Assembly: GCA_965215845.1 (NCBI GenBank)
Contig: CBDCEL010000003.1
Coordinates: forward strand, 620,001 to 684,000
Length of the DNA stretch: 64,000 nt
Direction: 5' to 3'
Source of the DNA: Aurantibacter_A sp965215845
GTDB taxonomy: Bacteria; Bacteroidota; Bacteroidia; Flavobacteriales; Flavobacteriaceae
In this document: positions 29,077 through 37,449 of the stretch, one piece after another
Layout: each line of letters begins with the position of its first letter
Numbering within the stretch: the first letter of the stretch is position 1
Made by a program: the position numbers and the translations under genes
The notes under the pieces: model-generated
What the model was told of the DNA's origin: nothing
Databases searched by the model: none
Seen by the model: only the letters and a program-made list of their open reading frames with translations

Positions 29077-29733
29077 TTAATACCGCTTTTTGCCGCGGTT
29101 TCGGTTGTTTTTTTTGGAATGGCTGTTCGTGCTTCGGCTGTTGCCCTTGCCGCCTCGGTTCTTGAGAAATTGCCCGCTTTCGGTAAGGTTTTCCTCTTTT
29201 GAGGCCAGGTCTATGGCACCATCGCTCAATTCGTGCAAATGTCTGAAGATAATCTTATCCTCAACGGTGTCTTTGTTCCAGTTCAGATAGCACTTCTTCA
29301 TATGATTGGCTATTGCGAATTCAAGCCCATCGCGCATATCGCCTTTCTCCCATTTTACGGCCACATCGATCATTCGCTTGATATTATTGCCATAGAAACG
29401 ATATTTCGGGTGATTCTGGGGATACTTCAATGGTTCTGGCTTCTCTTGCAACTTTTCCTTGCTCGTAATCGGAAACGGCGATTCAACGTCCAACTTAAAG
29501 TCCGACATGATAAACAATTGGTCCCAAAGTTTATGTTGAAAATCGGGTACATCGCGCAAATGAGGCTGAATATTGCCCATAACGCTTATAATCGCCTGTG
29601 CAACCTTGTTGCGTTCTGCTGGATCTTCTATCGAAACGGCATGGTCTACCATTTTCTGAAAATGACGCCCATATTCAGGAATGATAAGATGCGGCCTTTC
29701 CGTATTATATTCTAGGGTTTCTACTTTGTTCAA
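29077..29733 (-). CDS. DUF4290 protein
   Basis: The protein has 218 residues. The DUF4290 core (about 1-180) has the pattern LEYNTERPHLIIPEYGRH and a helical middle. The C-terminal 35 residues are a low-complexity basic tail rich in Asn, Ser, Lys and Arg (KKNNRNRGKKRY), possibly for nucleic-acid or polyanion binding. The gene lies directly before murA in many Bacteroidetes, so a role linked to wall synthesis is possible but not shown. Confidence 0.85.
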   Translation of the reverse strand: MNKVETLEYNTERPHLIIPEYGRHFQKMVDHAVSIEDPAERNKVAQAIISVMGNIQPHLRDVPDFQHKLWDQLFIMSDFKLDVESPFPITSKEKLQEKPEPLKYPQNHPKYRFYGNNIKRMIDVAVKWEKGDMRDGLEFAIANHMKKCYLNWNKDTVEDKIIFRHLHELSDGAIDLASKEENLTESGQFLKNRGGKGNSRSTNSHSKKNNRNRGKKRY

Positions 29734-29785
29734 ACTGTGATATTTATGCTATTAAAAGCGTATTAGTATAACGAAGCCAAAATAA

Positions 29786-29793
29786 CAAAATTA
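29786..29793 (-). promoter_or_regulatory. -7 promoter box for DUF4290-murA
   Basis: On the minus strand it reads TAATTTTG, about 50 bases before the DUF4290 start. Confidence 0.45.
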
Positions 29794-29809
29794 TGTGGGC
29801 CAAACTATT

Positions 29810-30097
29810 TTATAATGAGATTACCCCTTCTATATGGCCTACTTCCTTGTATTTTTCAATGACCTCATCAGGATTTCTTAGATTGACGGTAATGGATACA
29901 CTGGTATACTTACCGGTTTTTGATTTTTTTGATTCGATGACGGCCCCCGCATTGTCAAAGATATTTTGTATTTGTTTTATCTTCTCGTCGTCGGTGGGTA
30001 CGATGAATTTGTAGAGATAGTTTGAGGGCCAAGCGCTGCTTTCTTCGAGTTGAACTCTGAGTCGTGAATAAAATTCTTCCGATTTTTCGGTATCCAT
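29810..30097 (-). CDS. DUF493 family protein
   Basis: The protein has 95 residues with the small ferredoxin-like pattern of DUF493: PSNYLYKFIVPTDDEK, then KYTSVSITVNLRNPDEVIEKY. It is the YbeD-like family, whose members are cytoplasmic proteins of unknown function with a fold like regulatory ACT domains. It is divergent from the AAA ATPase gene. Confidence 0.88.
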   Translation of the reverse strand: MDTEKSEEFYSRLRVQLEESSAWPSNYLYKFIVPTDDEKIKQIQNIFDNAGAVIESKKSKTGKYTSVSITVNLRNPDEVIEKYKEVGHIEGVISL

Positions 30098-30110
30098 GCA
30101 AGGTTTTTTG

Positions 30111-30118
30111 CAAATATA
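30111..30118 (-). promoter_or_regulatory. -7 promoter box for DUF493 gene
   Basis: On the minus strand it reads TATATTTG, a match to TAnnTTTG, 14 bases before the DUF493 start, so the leader would be short. Confidence 0.45.
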
Positions 30119-30172
30119 GGCTTTCGATCGCTATTTTTGAACTAGACCTAGATTCATATAAAACCATCACAT

Positions 30173-30733
30173 TTGAGTCCAATAAAAATTGTGATCACGG
30201 GTGGGCCTGCTACGGGAAAGACCTCTTTAATCGAAGGACTTGAACGAGAAGGTTACACCTGTTTTCAAGAAATAATAAGGGATTTCACCGCCATAGCCAG
30301 GCAGACCGGGGATCTTAGTTCGCTCGACACCAATCCTATAAATGCCGTATCGGACCCTCTGGAGTTCAATCGAAAACTATTGGAGGGAAGAAAAAATCAA
30401 TTCGAACAGGCTGAAAACAGCAACAAACCCATCGTCTTTTTTGATCGGGGAATTCACGATATTTTGGCCTATATGGATTATTATGGACAGGCTCTTGGGC
30501 CCAAATTCATTGAGGCGGCCTTACTTTACAAATACGACTTTGTATTTTTACTTCCCATGTGGGAGGACATTTTCGAAACCGATGAGGGCCGTTTTGAAAG
30601 TTTTGAAGACTCCCTAAAAATTCAAGAATGCCTTCGAGATGGATATGAGCGCTTTGAAAATACGGTTATTGAAGTGCCCTTTGATAATGTTGAAAACCGG
30701 ATAAAATTTATTCTTGATACGTTAAATCAATAG
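30173..30733 (+). CDS. AAA ATPase / NadR-like P-loop kinase
   Basis: The protein has 186 residues from a TTG start (TTGAGTCCA). The P-loop GGPATGKTS is at about residues 10-18, and VFFDRG is a Walker-B-like motif. The AAA_28 family resembles NadR and thymidylate-kinase-like nucleotide kinases. It is four bases before recQ and likely co-transcribed. The phosphorylated substrate is unknown. Confidence 0.82.
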   Translation: MSPIKIVITGGPATGKTSLIEGLEREGYTCFQEIIRDFTAIARQTGDLSSLDTNPINAVSDPLEFNRKLLEGRKNQFEQAENSNKPIVFFDRGIHDILAYMDYYGQALGPKFIEAALLYKYDFVFLLPMWEDIFETDEGRFESFEDSLKIQECLRDGYERFENTVIEVPFDNVENRIKFILDTLNQ

Positions 30734-30736
30734 AAG

Positions 30737-32632
30737 TTGAAAAAGTCTCCCGTTGAAATTTTAAGGCAATTTTGGGGCCATGGGGGCTTTAGAGGCTCGC
30801 AAGAGAATATTATTTCATCCATTTTGGAAGGGCGTGATGTACTGGCCCTATTGCCGACCGGAGGAGGTAAATCGGTTTGCTTTCAGATACCGGCGTTGAT
30901 GCAAGAAGGTATTTGTATAGTCGTTTCCCCTTTGATTGCCCTTATTCACGACCAGGTAGATGATCTTCGGAAAAAGGGAATTAAGGCTGTCAGCCTGGCA
31001 GGAAGCATTCCACAGCTCGAGCTGATAGACCTGCTTGACAATTGCCAATATGGCAATTACAAATTCCTCTATCTCTCCCCAGAACGATTAAAACAAGAAA
31101 TCGTCCTCAAAAAATTGGAGGAAATAAATGTAAACCTTATCGCAATAGACGAGGCACATTGTATATCGCAGTGGGGCCACGATTTTCGTCCGGCCTATCT
31201 CGAATGTGACAGGCTGAGGGCCATTTTCCCTGAAATACCAGTCATCGCCTTGACCGCCACGGCCACAGACCAGGTCATCAAAGATATTCTCGACAGCCTT
31301 AAGTTTATTGACCCTTTGGTAGTTAAGGACTCCTTCTCCCGAGACAATATTTCTTTTGAGGTGATTCGCACCGAAGACAAAAGATACTACCTCAAACAGC
31401 TATTTGTCAAAACCCATAAAAGCGCCATTGTTTATGTGCGCACTAGAAGATCGACCGTAGAAATTGCGAATTACCTGAATGCGAACGAACTGAGTGCCGA
31501 TTTTTTCCACGGAGGATTGGACAATGGGGAAAAAAAGAAAAAGCTTGGTGCGTGGCTCGCAAATGATACCAAAATTATGGTGGCCACAAATGCCTTCGGA
31601 ATGGGAATCGACAAGGCCGATGTATCGCTCGTGGTGCACTTTCAAATTCCGGACTGCCTGGAAAACTACTTTCAAGAGGCCGGTAGGGCCGGTCGCGACG
31701 GCAGTCCGGCAAGAGCCATTTTACTGACCAATAGCTCGGATGAAGATTTAGTAAGCTCGCAGTTCATAAGTGTGTTGCCAGATACTCCATTTCTCAAAAA
31801 GGTATATAACAAACTCAATAACTACTTTCAAGTTTCCTATGGCGAATTGGTTGTCGATGCTTTTCATTTCAGCCTGTATGACTTTTGCGAGACCTATAAA
31901 CTCAATACGCTGCTAACGTATAATGCCCTTCGCATTCTGGATAGGAACTCGGTCATTTCACTTTCGGAATCCTTTTCAAAAAAAACAGAGATAAAGTTTA
32001 TCTGTTCCAAGGTTGCCCTTTTCGACTATTTGGAAAAGAACAAAAAAACCGCTCCGATCATTCAGACAATTTTAAGAACCTACGGCGGTCTTTTCGATTT
32101 TGAAACCAAAATAAATATTGACCTCATTGTCAAGAAGACAGGCCATACGCACAAACAGGTCTTCGAAGTCTTGGAGCATCTGAAAAACGACGGGCTTATT
32201 ACTTTTAAGGCCCAAACAAGTGATATTGAAATTCACTTTTTGGTACCGCGTGAAGATGATATTACCATCAATAATTTTGTGAAAAAAGTTGAGGAACTGC
32301 ACAAGACCAAAGTTGAAAAGCTTGAGAAGATGTTAGAGTATGTACGCAATAAGGTCATTTGCAGAAATCGTTTGTTGCTCTCTTATTTTGGGGAGGAAAA
32401 AAACCAGAACTGCATGAATTGTGATGTATGTGCCCGAAACGAAGATATCGAAATATCTCGGGAAACGACTCAGCGAATAATATCATCGTTACGCCACGGG
32501 AATAAATCGTCAAGAACCCTAATTGCCCAACTTGGGTTAAAAAACAAAGTGGTTATCGGTGGCTTACAAAATTTACTTGAGGATGGATTGATCAAGATAA
32601 ACTCAAAAAACGAATACGAAATAGCAGAATGA
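30737..32632 (+). CDS. recQ: RecQ-family ATP-dependent DNA helicase
   Basis: The protein has 631 residues from TTG 30737. It has the helicase motifs LPTGGGKSVCFQIPAL (Walker A), DEAHCISQWGHDFRP (motif II and aromatic-rich loop), TATA and QEAGRAGRDG (motif VI), then the zinc segment with CRNRLLLSYFGE and CMNCDVC. The C-terminus contains a winged-helix-like part, but I see no clear HRDC domain. It unwinds DNA 3' to 5' in recombination and repair. It overlaps fmt by 4 bases (ATGA). Confidence 0.93.
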   Translation: MKKSPVEILRQFWGHGGFRGSQENIISSILEGRDVLALLPTGGGKSVCFQIPALMQEGICIVVSPLIALIHDQVDDLRKKGIKAVSLAGSIPQLELIDLLDNCQYGNYKFLYLSPERLKQEIVLKKLEEINVNLIAIDEAHCISQWGHDFRPAYLECDRLRAIFPEIPVIALTATATDQVIKDILDSLKFIDPLVVKDSFSRDNISFEVIRTEDKRYYLKQLFVKTHKSAIVYVRTRRSTVEIANYLNANELSADFFHGGLDNGEKKKKLGAWLANDTKIMVATNAFGMGIDKADVSLVVHFQIPDCLENYFQEAGRAGRDGSPARAILLTNSSDEDLVSSQFISVLPDTPFLKKVYNKLNNYFQVSYGELVVDAFHFSLYDFCETYKLNTLLTYNALRILDRNSVISLSESFSKKTEIKFICSKVALFDYLEKNKKTAPIIQTILRTYGGLFDFETKINIDLIVKKTGHTHKQVFEVLEHLKNDGLITFKAQTSDIEIHFLVPREDDITINNFVKKVEELHKTKVEKLEKMLEYVRNKVICRNRLLLSYFGEEKNQNCMNCDVCARNEDIEISRETTQRIISSLRHGNKSSRTLIAQLGLKNKVVIGGLQNLLEDGLIKINSKNEYEIAE

Positions 32633-33576
32633 AAAAATTACGAATCGTGTTTATGGGTACTCCTGAGTTTGCGGTGGCAACATTAGAGGCGATATACGAG
32701 AACGAACATAAGATAGTCGGTGTAATAACAGCTCCCGATCGCCCAGCAGGTAGGGGTCGAAAGCTACAACAATCCGCTGTAAAACAATATGCCCTAAAAA
32801 AGGAGTTGCCGATACTTCAGCCAACAAATCTCAAGAGCAAAAAGTTTTTGGACGAATTGAAATCGCTCAAAGCGAATCTTCAGATAGTCGTGGCCTTTCG
32901 AATGCTCCCAAAAGTCGTTTGGGGAATGCCAAAATACGGTACCTTTAATTTGCATGCATCTTTACTACCCAATTATCGGGGTGCGGCACCCATTAATTGG
33001 GCCATTATTAACGGAGAACAAAAAACCGGGGTGACCACCTTTTACATAGATGAAAAAATCGACACCGGTGAAATACTGTTACAGCAAGAAACCGATATTG
33101 ATGAAAATGAAACCGCCGGCGAGCTTCATGACAAACTTATGGCCATTGGTGCACGATTGGTCATTCAAACTGTCGACCTTATAGCCTCTGGCAAGGCAAC
33201 CACGGAAAAGCAGGTCGTGAGCGAAGAAATAAAGTCGGCCAATAAGATATACAAAGAAACTTGCCAAATCGATTGGCAAAAGCCATTGGCTGAAATTTAC
33301 AATCACATAAGAGGACTTAGCCCATACCCCACCGCATGGACCCATTTAATAAACGGTAAGGAAGCGATATTTCTAAAAATTTATAAGGTTTCAAAGGAAG
33401 TCGATTCGCACAATCATAAAATCGGAACCATTTTGGCTACAAAAAAAGAACTAAAGGTAGCCGTCAAAGGCGGATATATTGTTTTGGTGGAGGTACAATT
33501 TTCGGGTAAAAAAAGAATGCCAATTAGCGATTTATTGAATGGGCTGAAAATGTCAAAAAATGCCCATGTCCGCTAA
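32629..33576 (+). CDS. fmt: Methionyl-tRNA formyltransferase
   Basis: The protein has 315 residues. It formylates Met-tRNA for initiation, using 10-formyl-tetrahydrofolate. The N-terminal domain starts with RIVFMGTPEFAVATLEAI; the catalytic loop is NLHASLLPNYRGAAPINWAIINGE with GVTTFYIDEKIDTGEIL. The C-terminal domain (about 205-315) is complete. It is translationally coupled to recQ. Confidence 0.95.
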   Translation: MKKLRIVFMGTPEFAVATLEAIYENEHKIVGVITAPDRPAGRGRKLQQSAVKQYALKKELPILQPTNLKSKKFLDELKSLKANLQIVVAFRMLPKVVWGMPKYGTFNLHASLLPNYRGAAPINWAIINGEQKTGVTTFYIDEKIDTGEILLQQETDIDENETAGELHDKLMAIGARLVIQTVDLIASGKATTEKQVVSEEIKSANKIYKETCQIDWQKPLAEIYNHIRGLSPYPTAWTHLINGKEAIFLKIYKVSKEVDSHNHKIGTILATKKELKVAVKGGYIVLVEVQFSGKKRMPISDLLNGLKMSKNAHVR

Positions 33577-33676
33577 ACCCCTGCTATTATTGGCCTGAAA
33601 GGGTGTAAAAAAAAGGCTACTTTATCAACAAACCGCCCGAGTTATCAACAAAAACGGCGATTTCCCCCTGTTTTAC

Positions 33677-33706
33677 TTGTGTCCGATACAAATCCCCATA
33701 AATTTG
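33677..33706 (+). promoter_or_regulatory. Promoter of the HU gene (TTG - 19 bases - TAAATTTG)
   Basis: TTG at 33677 and TAAATTTG at 33699-33706 match the Bacteroidetes -33/-7 consensus with normal spacing. The leader to the ATG is about 40 bases. Confidence 0.65.
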
Positions 33707-33749
33707 TGAAGCGAATAATCATTTTAACAACAATTAATTTAATTACGTT

Positions 33750-34022
33750 ATGAACAAAACAGAATTAATCGATGCAATGGCAGCCGACGCCGGTATCACT
33801 AAGGCAGCTGCTAAGAAGTCGTTGGAATCTTTCTTGGGAAATGTAGAAAAGTCACTTAAAAAAGGAGACCGCGTATCTTTGGTCGGTTTCGGATCTTGGG
33901 CTGTTTCTAGAAGAAATGCAAGAGAAGGTAGAAACCCATCTACTGGACAAACTATCAAAATTCCAGCAAAAAATGTTGTGAAGTTCAAAGCAGGTTCTGA
34001 TTTGGCAAGCTCAGTGAACTAG
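33750..34022 (+). CDS. HU-family DNA-binding protein
   Basis: The protein has 90 residues, the normal HU/IHF length. It starts MNKTELIDAMAADAGITKAA, has the FGSWAVSRRNAREGRNPSTGQTIKIPA beta-arm segment (the proline-containing tip at NPSTGQ) and a final helix. It bends and compacts DNA in the nucleoid. Its codon use is strongly biased, as expected of a highly expressed gene. It has its own promoter and terminator. Confidence 0.96.
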   Translation: MNKTELIDAMAADAGITKAAAKKSLESFLGNVEKSLKKGDRVSLVGFGSWAVSRRNAREGRNPSTGQTIKIPAKNVVKFKAGSDLASSVN

Positions 34023-34044
34023 TCCTAAAAATTATAGAACTAAG

Positions 34045-34073
34045 GCGTCTATCTATGGGTAGGCGCTTTTTTT
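34045..34073 (+). terminator. Terminator after the HU gene
   Basis: GCGTCTA and TAGGCGC form a stem (one G-T pair) followed by seven T residues. Confidence 0.75.
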
Positions 34074-34132
34074 ATGGCCTCTTTTGGAATTTATAAGAAT
34101 TGTCTTATTTTAGTGATTAAGCATATCTTGAA

Positions 34133-34693
34133 ATGGTAGGTTTAAAACCTAAAAAAGGAAAGCTTTTGATCGCCGAGCCCGCCCTGACCGGTGACGTTTC
34201 ATTCAACCGTTCCGTGGTTCTTATTGCCGAGCACAACGAAGAAGGCTCGGTCGGCTTTATTTTGAACAAACCCCTTGAATATCAAATAACGGATTTGGTT
34301 TCAGAGATAGAAATTCCGTTTCAAGTTTATAATGGTGGTCCGGTCGAACAAGACAACCTTTATTTCATTCACAAAGTGCCAAATTTGATAGGCAATAGTA
34401 TTGAAATCTCCGATGGCATCTATTGGGGAGGAGATTTTGACAAGACCATTGAACTAATCAATACCCAAGCCATTTCCGAGGATGATATCCGCTTTTTTTT
34501 AGGTTATTCAGGATGGGCGTCGATGCAATTGGACCAAGAACTTCTCTCAAAATCATGGATCGTTGTCAAGAACAAATATGAAAGCAGTATCATTCAAAAA
34601 TCGTCCATCGCATTTTGGAAGGAGAAGATGGTAGAGCTTGGGGGCGATTATCTGCTGTGGTCAAATTCACCGGAAAATCCGAGTTTGAACTAG
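34133..34693 (+). CDS. YqgE/AlgH family protein
   Basis: The protein has 186 residues. Family hallmarks are GKLLIAEPALTGDVSFNRSVVLIAEHNEEGSVGFILNKPL in pieces, YNGGPVEQDNLYFIH and RFFLGYSGWASMQLDQEL. The biochemical role is not settled; in Pseudomonas the AlgH name came from alginate regulation. Its stop is directly followed, without a spacer, by the stop of the convergent aminotransferase gene. Confidence 0.92.
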   Translation: MVGLKPKKGKLLIAEPALTGDVSFNRSVVLIAEHNEEGSVGFILNKPLEYQITDLVSEIEIPFQVYNGGPVEQDNLYFIHKVPNLIGNSIEISDGIYWGGDFDKTIELINTQAISEDDIRFFLGYSGWASMQLDQELLSKSWIVVKNKYESSIIQKSSIAFWKEKMVELGGDYLLWSNSPENPSLN

Positions 34694-35539
34694 TCATTCA
34701 GCCCTGGCCAAAGCATTTAGCTTTTCTATCAGGTCATTTGCCGTCGAATACCCAAACTCTTTTTTACGATATTTGGTTATAGACCGTATGCCTTGTATCG
34801 CATTGGTCAAAAACAATTCGTCGGCCTTCTGCAATTCGAATGGAGATATCGAGGCCTCTTCGATTTGATAATCGGTGGAATCCTTCAAGAGTGTCATCAG
34901 CTTTTTCCTGATAATTCCGTTTAAACAACCATCTTCAAGAGGAGGGGTTTTGAGCAACCGGCCTTTTACTAGAAAAAGGTTGGCATTCAATGCCTCGACA
35001 ACCTGTTTTGACCCGTTTAGCAATAGACAATTCTGATAGCCGTTCTCCTGGGCAAAAATGCTTCCGAGCACATTGATTATTTTGTTATTTGTCTTCAAGG
35101 TAGACAGCATATCGGCATTCGCATAGAAATCACGAAACAATTCGACTTCGTAGGGCTCGTTCGAAATGGAAAAGGTCTTATTCTCAAGTGGATGCGCCTC
35201 GATGAAGTACGAAATGTTTCTGTCTTCAGGCAGATATACCCCTCCGTCGTTTCTGAAAACCGTTAGTCGAAATCGGGCCGCTCCTTCCATCAAATCATTT
35301 GCTGTCGCTGTATTGAGCAGTTGTTCTTCCAAAAACTCCATCGTGAATTCCATCGGTATTTCCATCCGAAGTATGCGCATTGAAGACATCAAGCGAAAAT
35401 AGTGTTCTTCCCAAAAGACCAATTTACCATCAACTGAACGGATTGATTCGAACAATGAATCACCATATCTGAGTCCCCGGTTTCTGTGGGTCAAAAAAAC
35501 ATCATCTTCTGAAACTAATTGTCCGTTGAAATTCAGCAT
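34694..35539 (-). CDS. Class IV aminotransferase (4-amino-4-deoxychorismate lyase / branched-chain type)
   Basis: The protein has 281 residues with fold type IV PLP-enzyme features: RGLRYGDSLFESIR near the start, a candidate PLP lysine at LKTNNKIINVL, NCLLLNGSKQVVEALNANLFLV and the C-terminal ADELFLTNAIQGIRS. Sub-family (PabC, BCAT or D-amino acid transaminase) cannot be fixed by eye; PabC-like is favoured by length. No terminator lies between it and yqgE, so the ends of both transcripts probably overlap. Confidence 0.85.
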   Translation of the reverse strand: MLNFNGQLVSEDDVFLTHRNRGLRYGDSLFESIRSVDGKLVFWEEHYFRLMSSMRILRMEIPMEFTMEFLEEQLLNTATANDLMEGAARFRLTVFRNDGGVYLPEDRNISYFIEAHPLENKTFSISNEPYEVELFRDFYANADMLSTLKTNNKIINVLGSIFAQENGYQNCLLLNGSKQVVEALNANLFLVKGRLLKTPPLEDGCLNGIIRKKLMTLLKDSTDYQIEEASISPFELQKADELFLTNAIQGIRSITKYRKKEFGYSTANDLIEKLNALARAE

Positions 35540-35541
35540 AG

Positions 35542-35565
35542 AAAAAGTCCCGCTTTTGACGGGAC
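35542..35565 (-). terminator. Terminator after the START-like gene
   Basis: On the minus strand GTCCCG and CGGGAC form a stem with a 7-base loop followed by five T residues. It lies between the START-like gene and the aminotransferase gene, so these are probably separate units. Confidence 0.75.
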
Positions 35566-35591
35566 CAAATATATTTATATTGCAATAAAGT

Positions 35592-35975
35592 TTATTTCGA
35601 CCCCAGTACCTGTTTCAAACTAGATACTTGATTCTCCCAAAGCATCTTTGATTCTTCAACTTCATCTTCCTCTGCAAAATCGGTAATGAACAATGAGACA
35701 TCTTTGGTAATCTCGTCGACTATGATCTTCATTTCGAAGAAAGTGTCATCATCATTTTCTTCCCAGGCGAACTTTACAAATTCATCGCTTTTTCGCTTCA
35801 GCATTTTAGCTTCTTCCTCGGCACCGTCCCAAATAAAGCTGAACATTTCACCTCGTGAATTCACGTTATCGGCAAACCATTCAGAGAGTCCTGACGGTGT
35901 TGCCAAATACTGATACAGCAATTGCGGTGAAGACTGTATCACAAACTCAAGTTCATACTTTATTTTATCGCTCAT
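35592..35975 (-). CDS. START-like (AHSA1/SRPBCC-type) protein
   Basis: The protein has 127 residues. The pattern YELEFVIQSSPQLLYQYLATPSGLSEWFADNV in pieces is the common entry to the Aha1-like/START fold, and the end is a helix. It is rich in acidic residues. The family is abundant and conserved in Bacteroidetes, but no function is known. Confidence 0.85.
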   Translation of the reverse strand: MSDKIKYELEFVIQSSPQLLYQYLATPSGLSEWFADNVNSRGEMFSFIWDGAEEEAKMLKRKSDEFVKFAWEENDDDTFFEMKIIVDEITKDVSLFITDFAEEDEVEESKMLWENQVSSLKQVLGSK

Positions 35976-36059
35976 TCAGAATAGTGTTTGTTCGGCCAAT
36001 ATATATATTTCCGAATGATAAAAAAATATTTAGCATAGAATATTTTTAATCTGGGTTTG

Positions 36060-36090
36060 TTGATAGGGATGAAATTATACTTTATATTTG
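36060..36090 (+). promoter_or_regulatory. Promoter of tRNA-Met
   Basis: TTG at 36060-36062 and TATATTTG at 36083-36090 with 20 bases between them fit the Bacteroidetes consensus. The tRNA begins 22 bases downstream. Confidence 0.7.
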
Positions 36091-36111
36091 CACCCATTTT
36101 TAAAGGGATTC

Positions 36112-36185
36112 GGCGAGGTAGCTCAGGTGGTCAGAGCGCAGGATTCATAACCCTGAGGTCGGGAGTTCAAGTCTCCCTCTCGCTA
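36112..36185 (+). tRNA. tRNA-Met (CAT)
   Basis: A full cloverleaf can be drawn: acceptor GGCGAGG with TCTCGCT (two G-U pairs), D arm GCTC/GAGC, anticodon loop TTCATAA with CAT, variable loop AGGTC, T arm GGGAG-TTCAAGT-CTCCC and discriminator A. No CCA is encoded. It resembles the elongator tRNA-Met of Bacteroidetes; a tRNA-Ile with modified CAT anticodon is the alternative but less likely. Confidence 0.93.
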
Positions 36186-36187
36186 CT

Positions 36188-36219
36188 AAAAAAGGATCGC
36201 ATTTTTGGCGATCCTTTTT
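36188..36219. terminator. Terminator after tRNA-Met
   Basis: GGATCGC and GCGATCC form a perfect stem with a 7-base loop; an A run precedes it and a T run follows it. It can serve both the tRNA and the convergent minus-strand gene. Confidence 0.85.
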
Positions 36220-36236
36220 AATGGTACGTAATGGCC

Positions 36237-37313
36237 TTATTTACTAAGCCCACCAGAAGATTTTTCGATCAGCTTGCTGAGCTTTTTTATATCGGATTCC
36301 TTAATGTTATATCCCCCATCTTCATCCAAGTATATTATTTCACCAGTCGTACTATGAATCACCGAAATAATTCGCTTTTGATTAAATTGAGTGTGCATTA
36401 AATAGTAAAAATCATCACCTTTCACTATTTTGGAATTCAATTCATCATTAGCAACTAACTTATATTCATGTTCGTATTTGCCAAAAAGCTCCCCTGCCGT
36501 CCTTGTTTTTCCAAAAGTTGCCGCCATCGCATTATACTTCTTTAGGCTCCATTCAGGAACATATAAGACATTATTACTCAATGCCTTGAGCCTGTCCTTT
36601 TTTTCGATGCCTTCCTCAATTTTTAAATTTTCGGAATTCTTCAGTCTTCTGTTCAACTCTTGAAAATAATTTTTTACATATCCGATATCATAGTTATAAA
36701 AACCGGGTTCTTCTCCATATTTTTCATTGATTTTATCAAGACTGCCAATCTTCATCTTACCGCCGGCCGAATAAGCAACATCTTGACGTAATCTTATATT
36801 TGGCGTGAAGAAAATCTCAGCAATGGTAATGTCATCAAATTTAAGTTTACCTTTTTTGCCTTCCTTAATGTTTTCGAATATCGAGACCTTAAACTTAAAG
36901 GAAATATATGCCCCTATCTTTCGCATCTGTGGCCCCATAATGCCTCCCGTTTTACTTTTTGAGTATACATTGTCAATCAGACGAATGACCATATTGGTGG
37001 GCGAAATGTATTTTTCAGATAGATTATTGTAGGGATTATACTTTTCAGTTTCTTCTTCATTCAGTTCTTCTTCTACAAATGTAATTTCGTTAAGTGTCCA
37101 GATTTCATTGATAGCAGCCTTCAGTTCTTCCTTGTCCAAAGTAGAGTTGGGAACTACAAAAATGGTCTTGATATTCTTTAATTTATCAAATGTTTCTTGC
37201 TTATGTGCAGAAACATACAGATTAATTGGCGATTTACTTTTTCCAATGTTCACTTGGGCAAAAGTTGTAATACCAATGAATGACGATAAAATAAACAAGG
37301 TTTTAAATTTCAT
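36237..37313 (-). CDS. Hypothetical exported protein
   Basis: The protein has 358 residues with a signal peptide (MKFKTLFILSSFIGITTFAQ). I do not recognise a family. The sequence is rich in Lys, Glu, Asn and Ile, with alternating strands and helices, and contains FVVPNSTLDKEELKAAINEI and a C-terminal STTGEIIYLDEDG segment. It appears AT-rich compared with the neighbours and lies directly beside a tRNA gene, which fits an accessory gene, but no integrase or repeat marks an island. It is monocistronic. Confidence 0.7.
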   Translation of the reverse strand: MKFKTLFILSSFIGITTFAQVNIGKSKSPINLYVSAHKQETFDKLKNIKTIFVVPNSTLDKEELKAAINEIWTLNEITFVEEELNEEETEKYNPYNNLSEKYISPTNMVIRLIDNVYSKSKTGGIMGPQMRKIGAYISFKFKVSIFENIKEGKKGKLKFDDITIAEIFFTPNIRLRQDVAYSAGGKMKIGSLDKINEKYGEEPGFYNYDIGYVKNYFQELNRRLKNSENLKIEEGIEKKDRLKALSNNVLYVPEWSLKKYNAMAATFGKTRTAGELFGKYEHEYKLVANDELNSKIVKGDDFYYLMHTQFNQKRIISVIHSTTGEIIYLDEDGGYNIKESDIKKLSKLIEKSSGGLSK

Positions 37314-37449
37314 AATTCGGTTTTATGAGTGATATAATAAAACCGTCGAATCTTCTTTTTATTGTTTTAAGAAGGTTTGATTATAACATCGGAAAATAAG
37401 ACTGAAAATCGAAGTGACGCAGATATTATGTCAAGAAGTCCCTAATATT

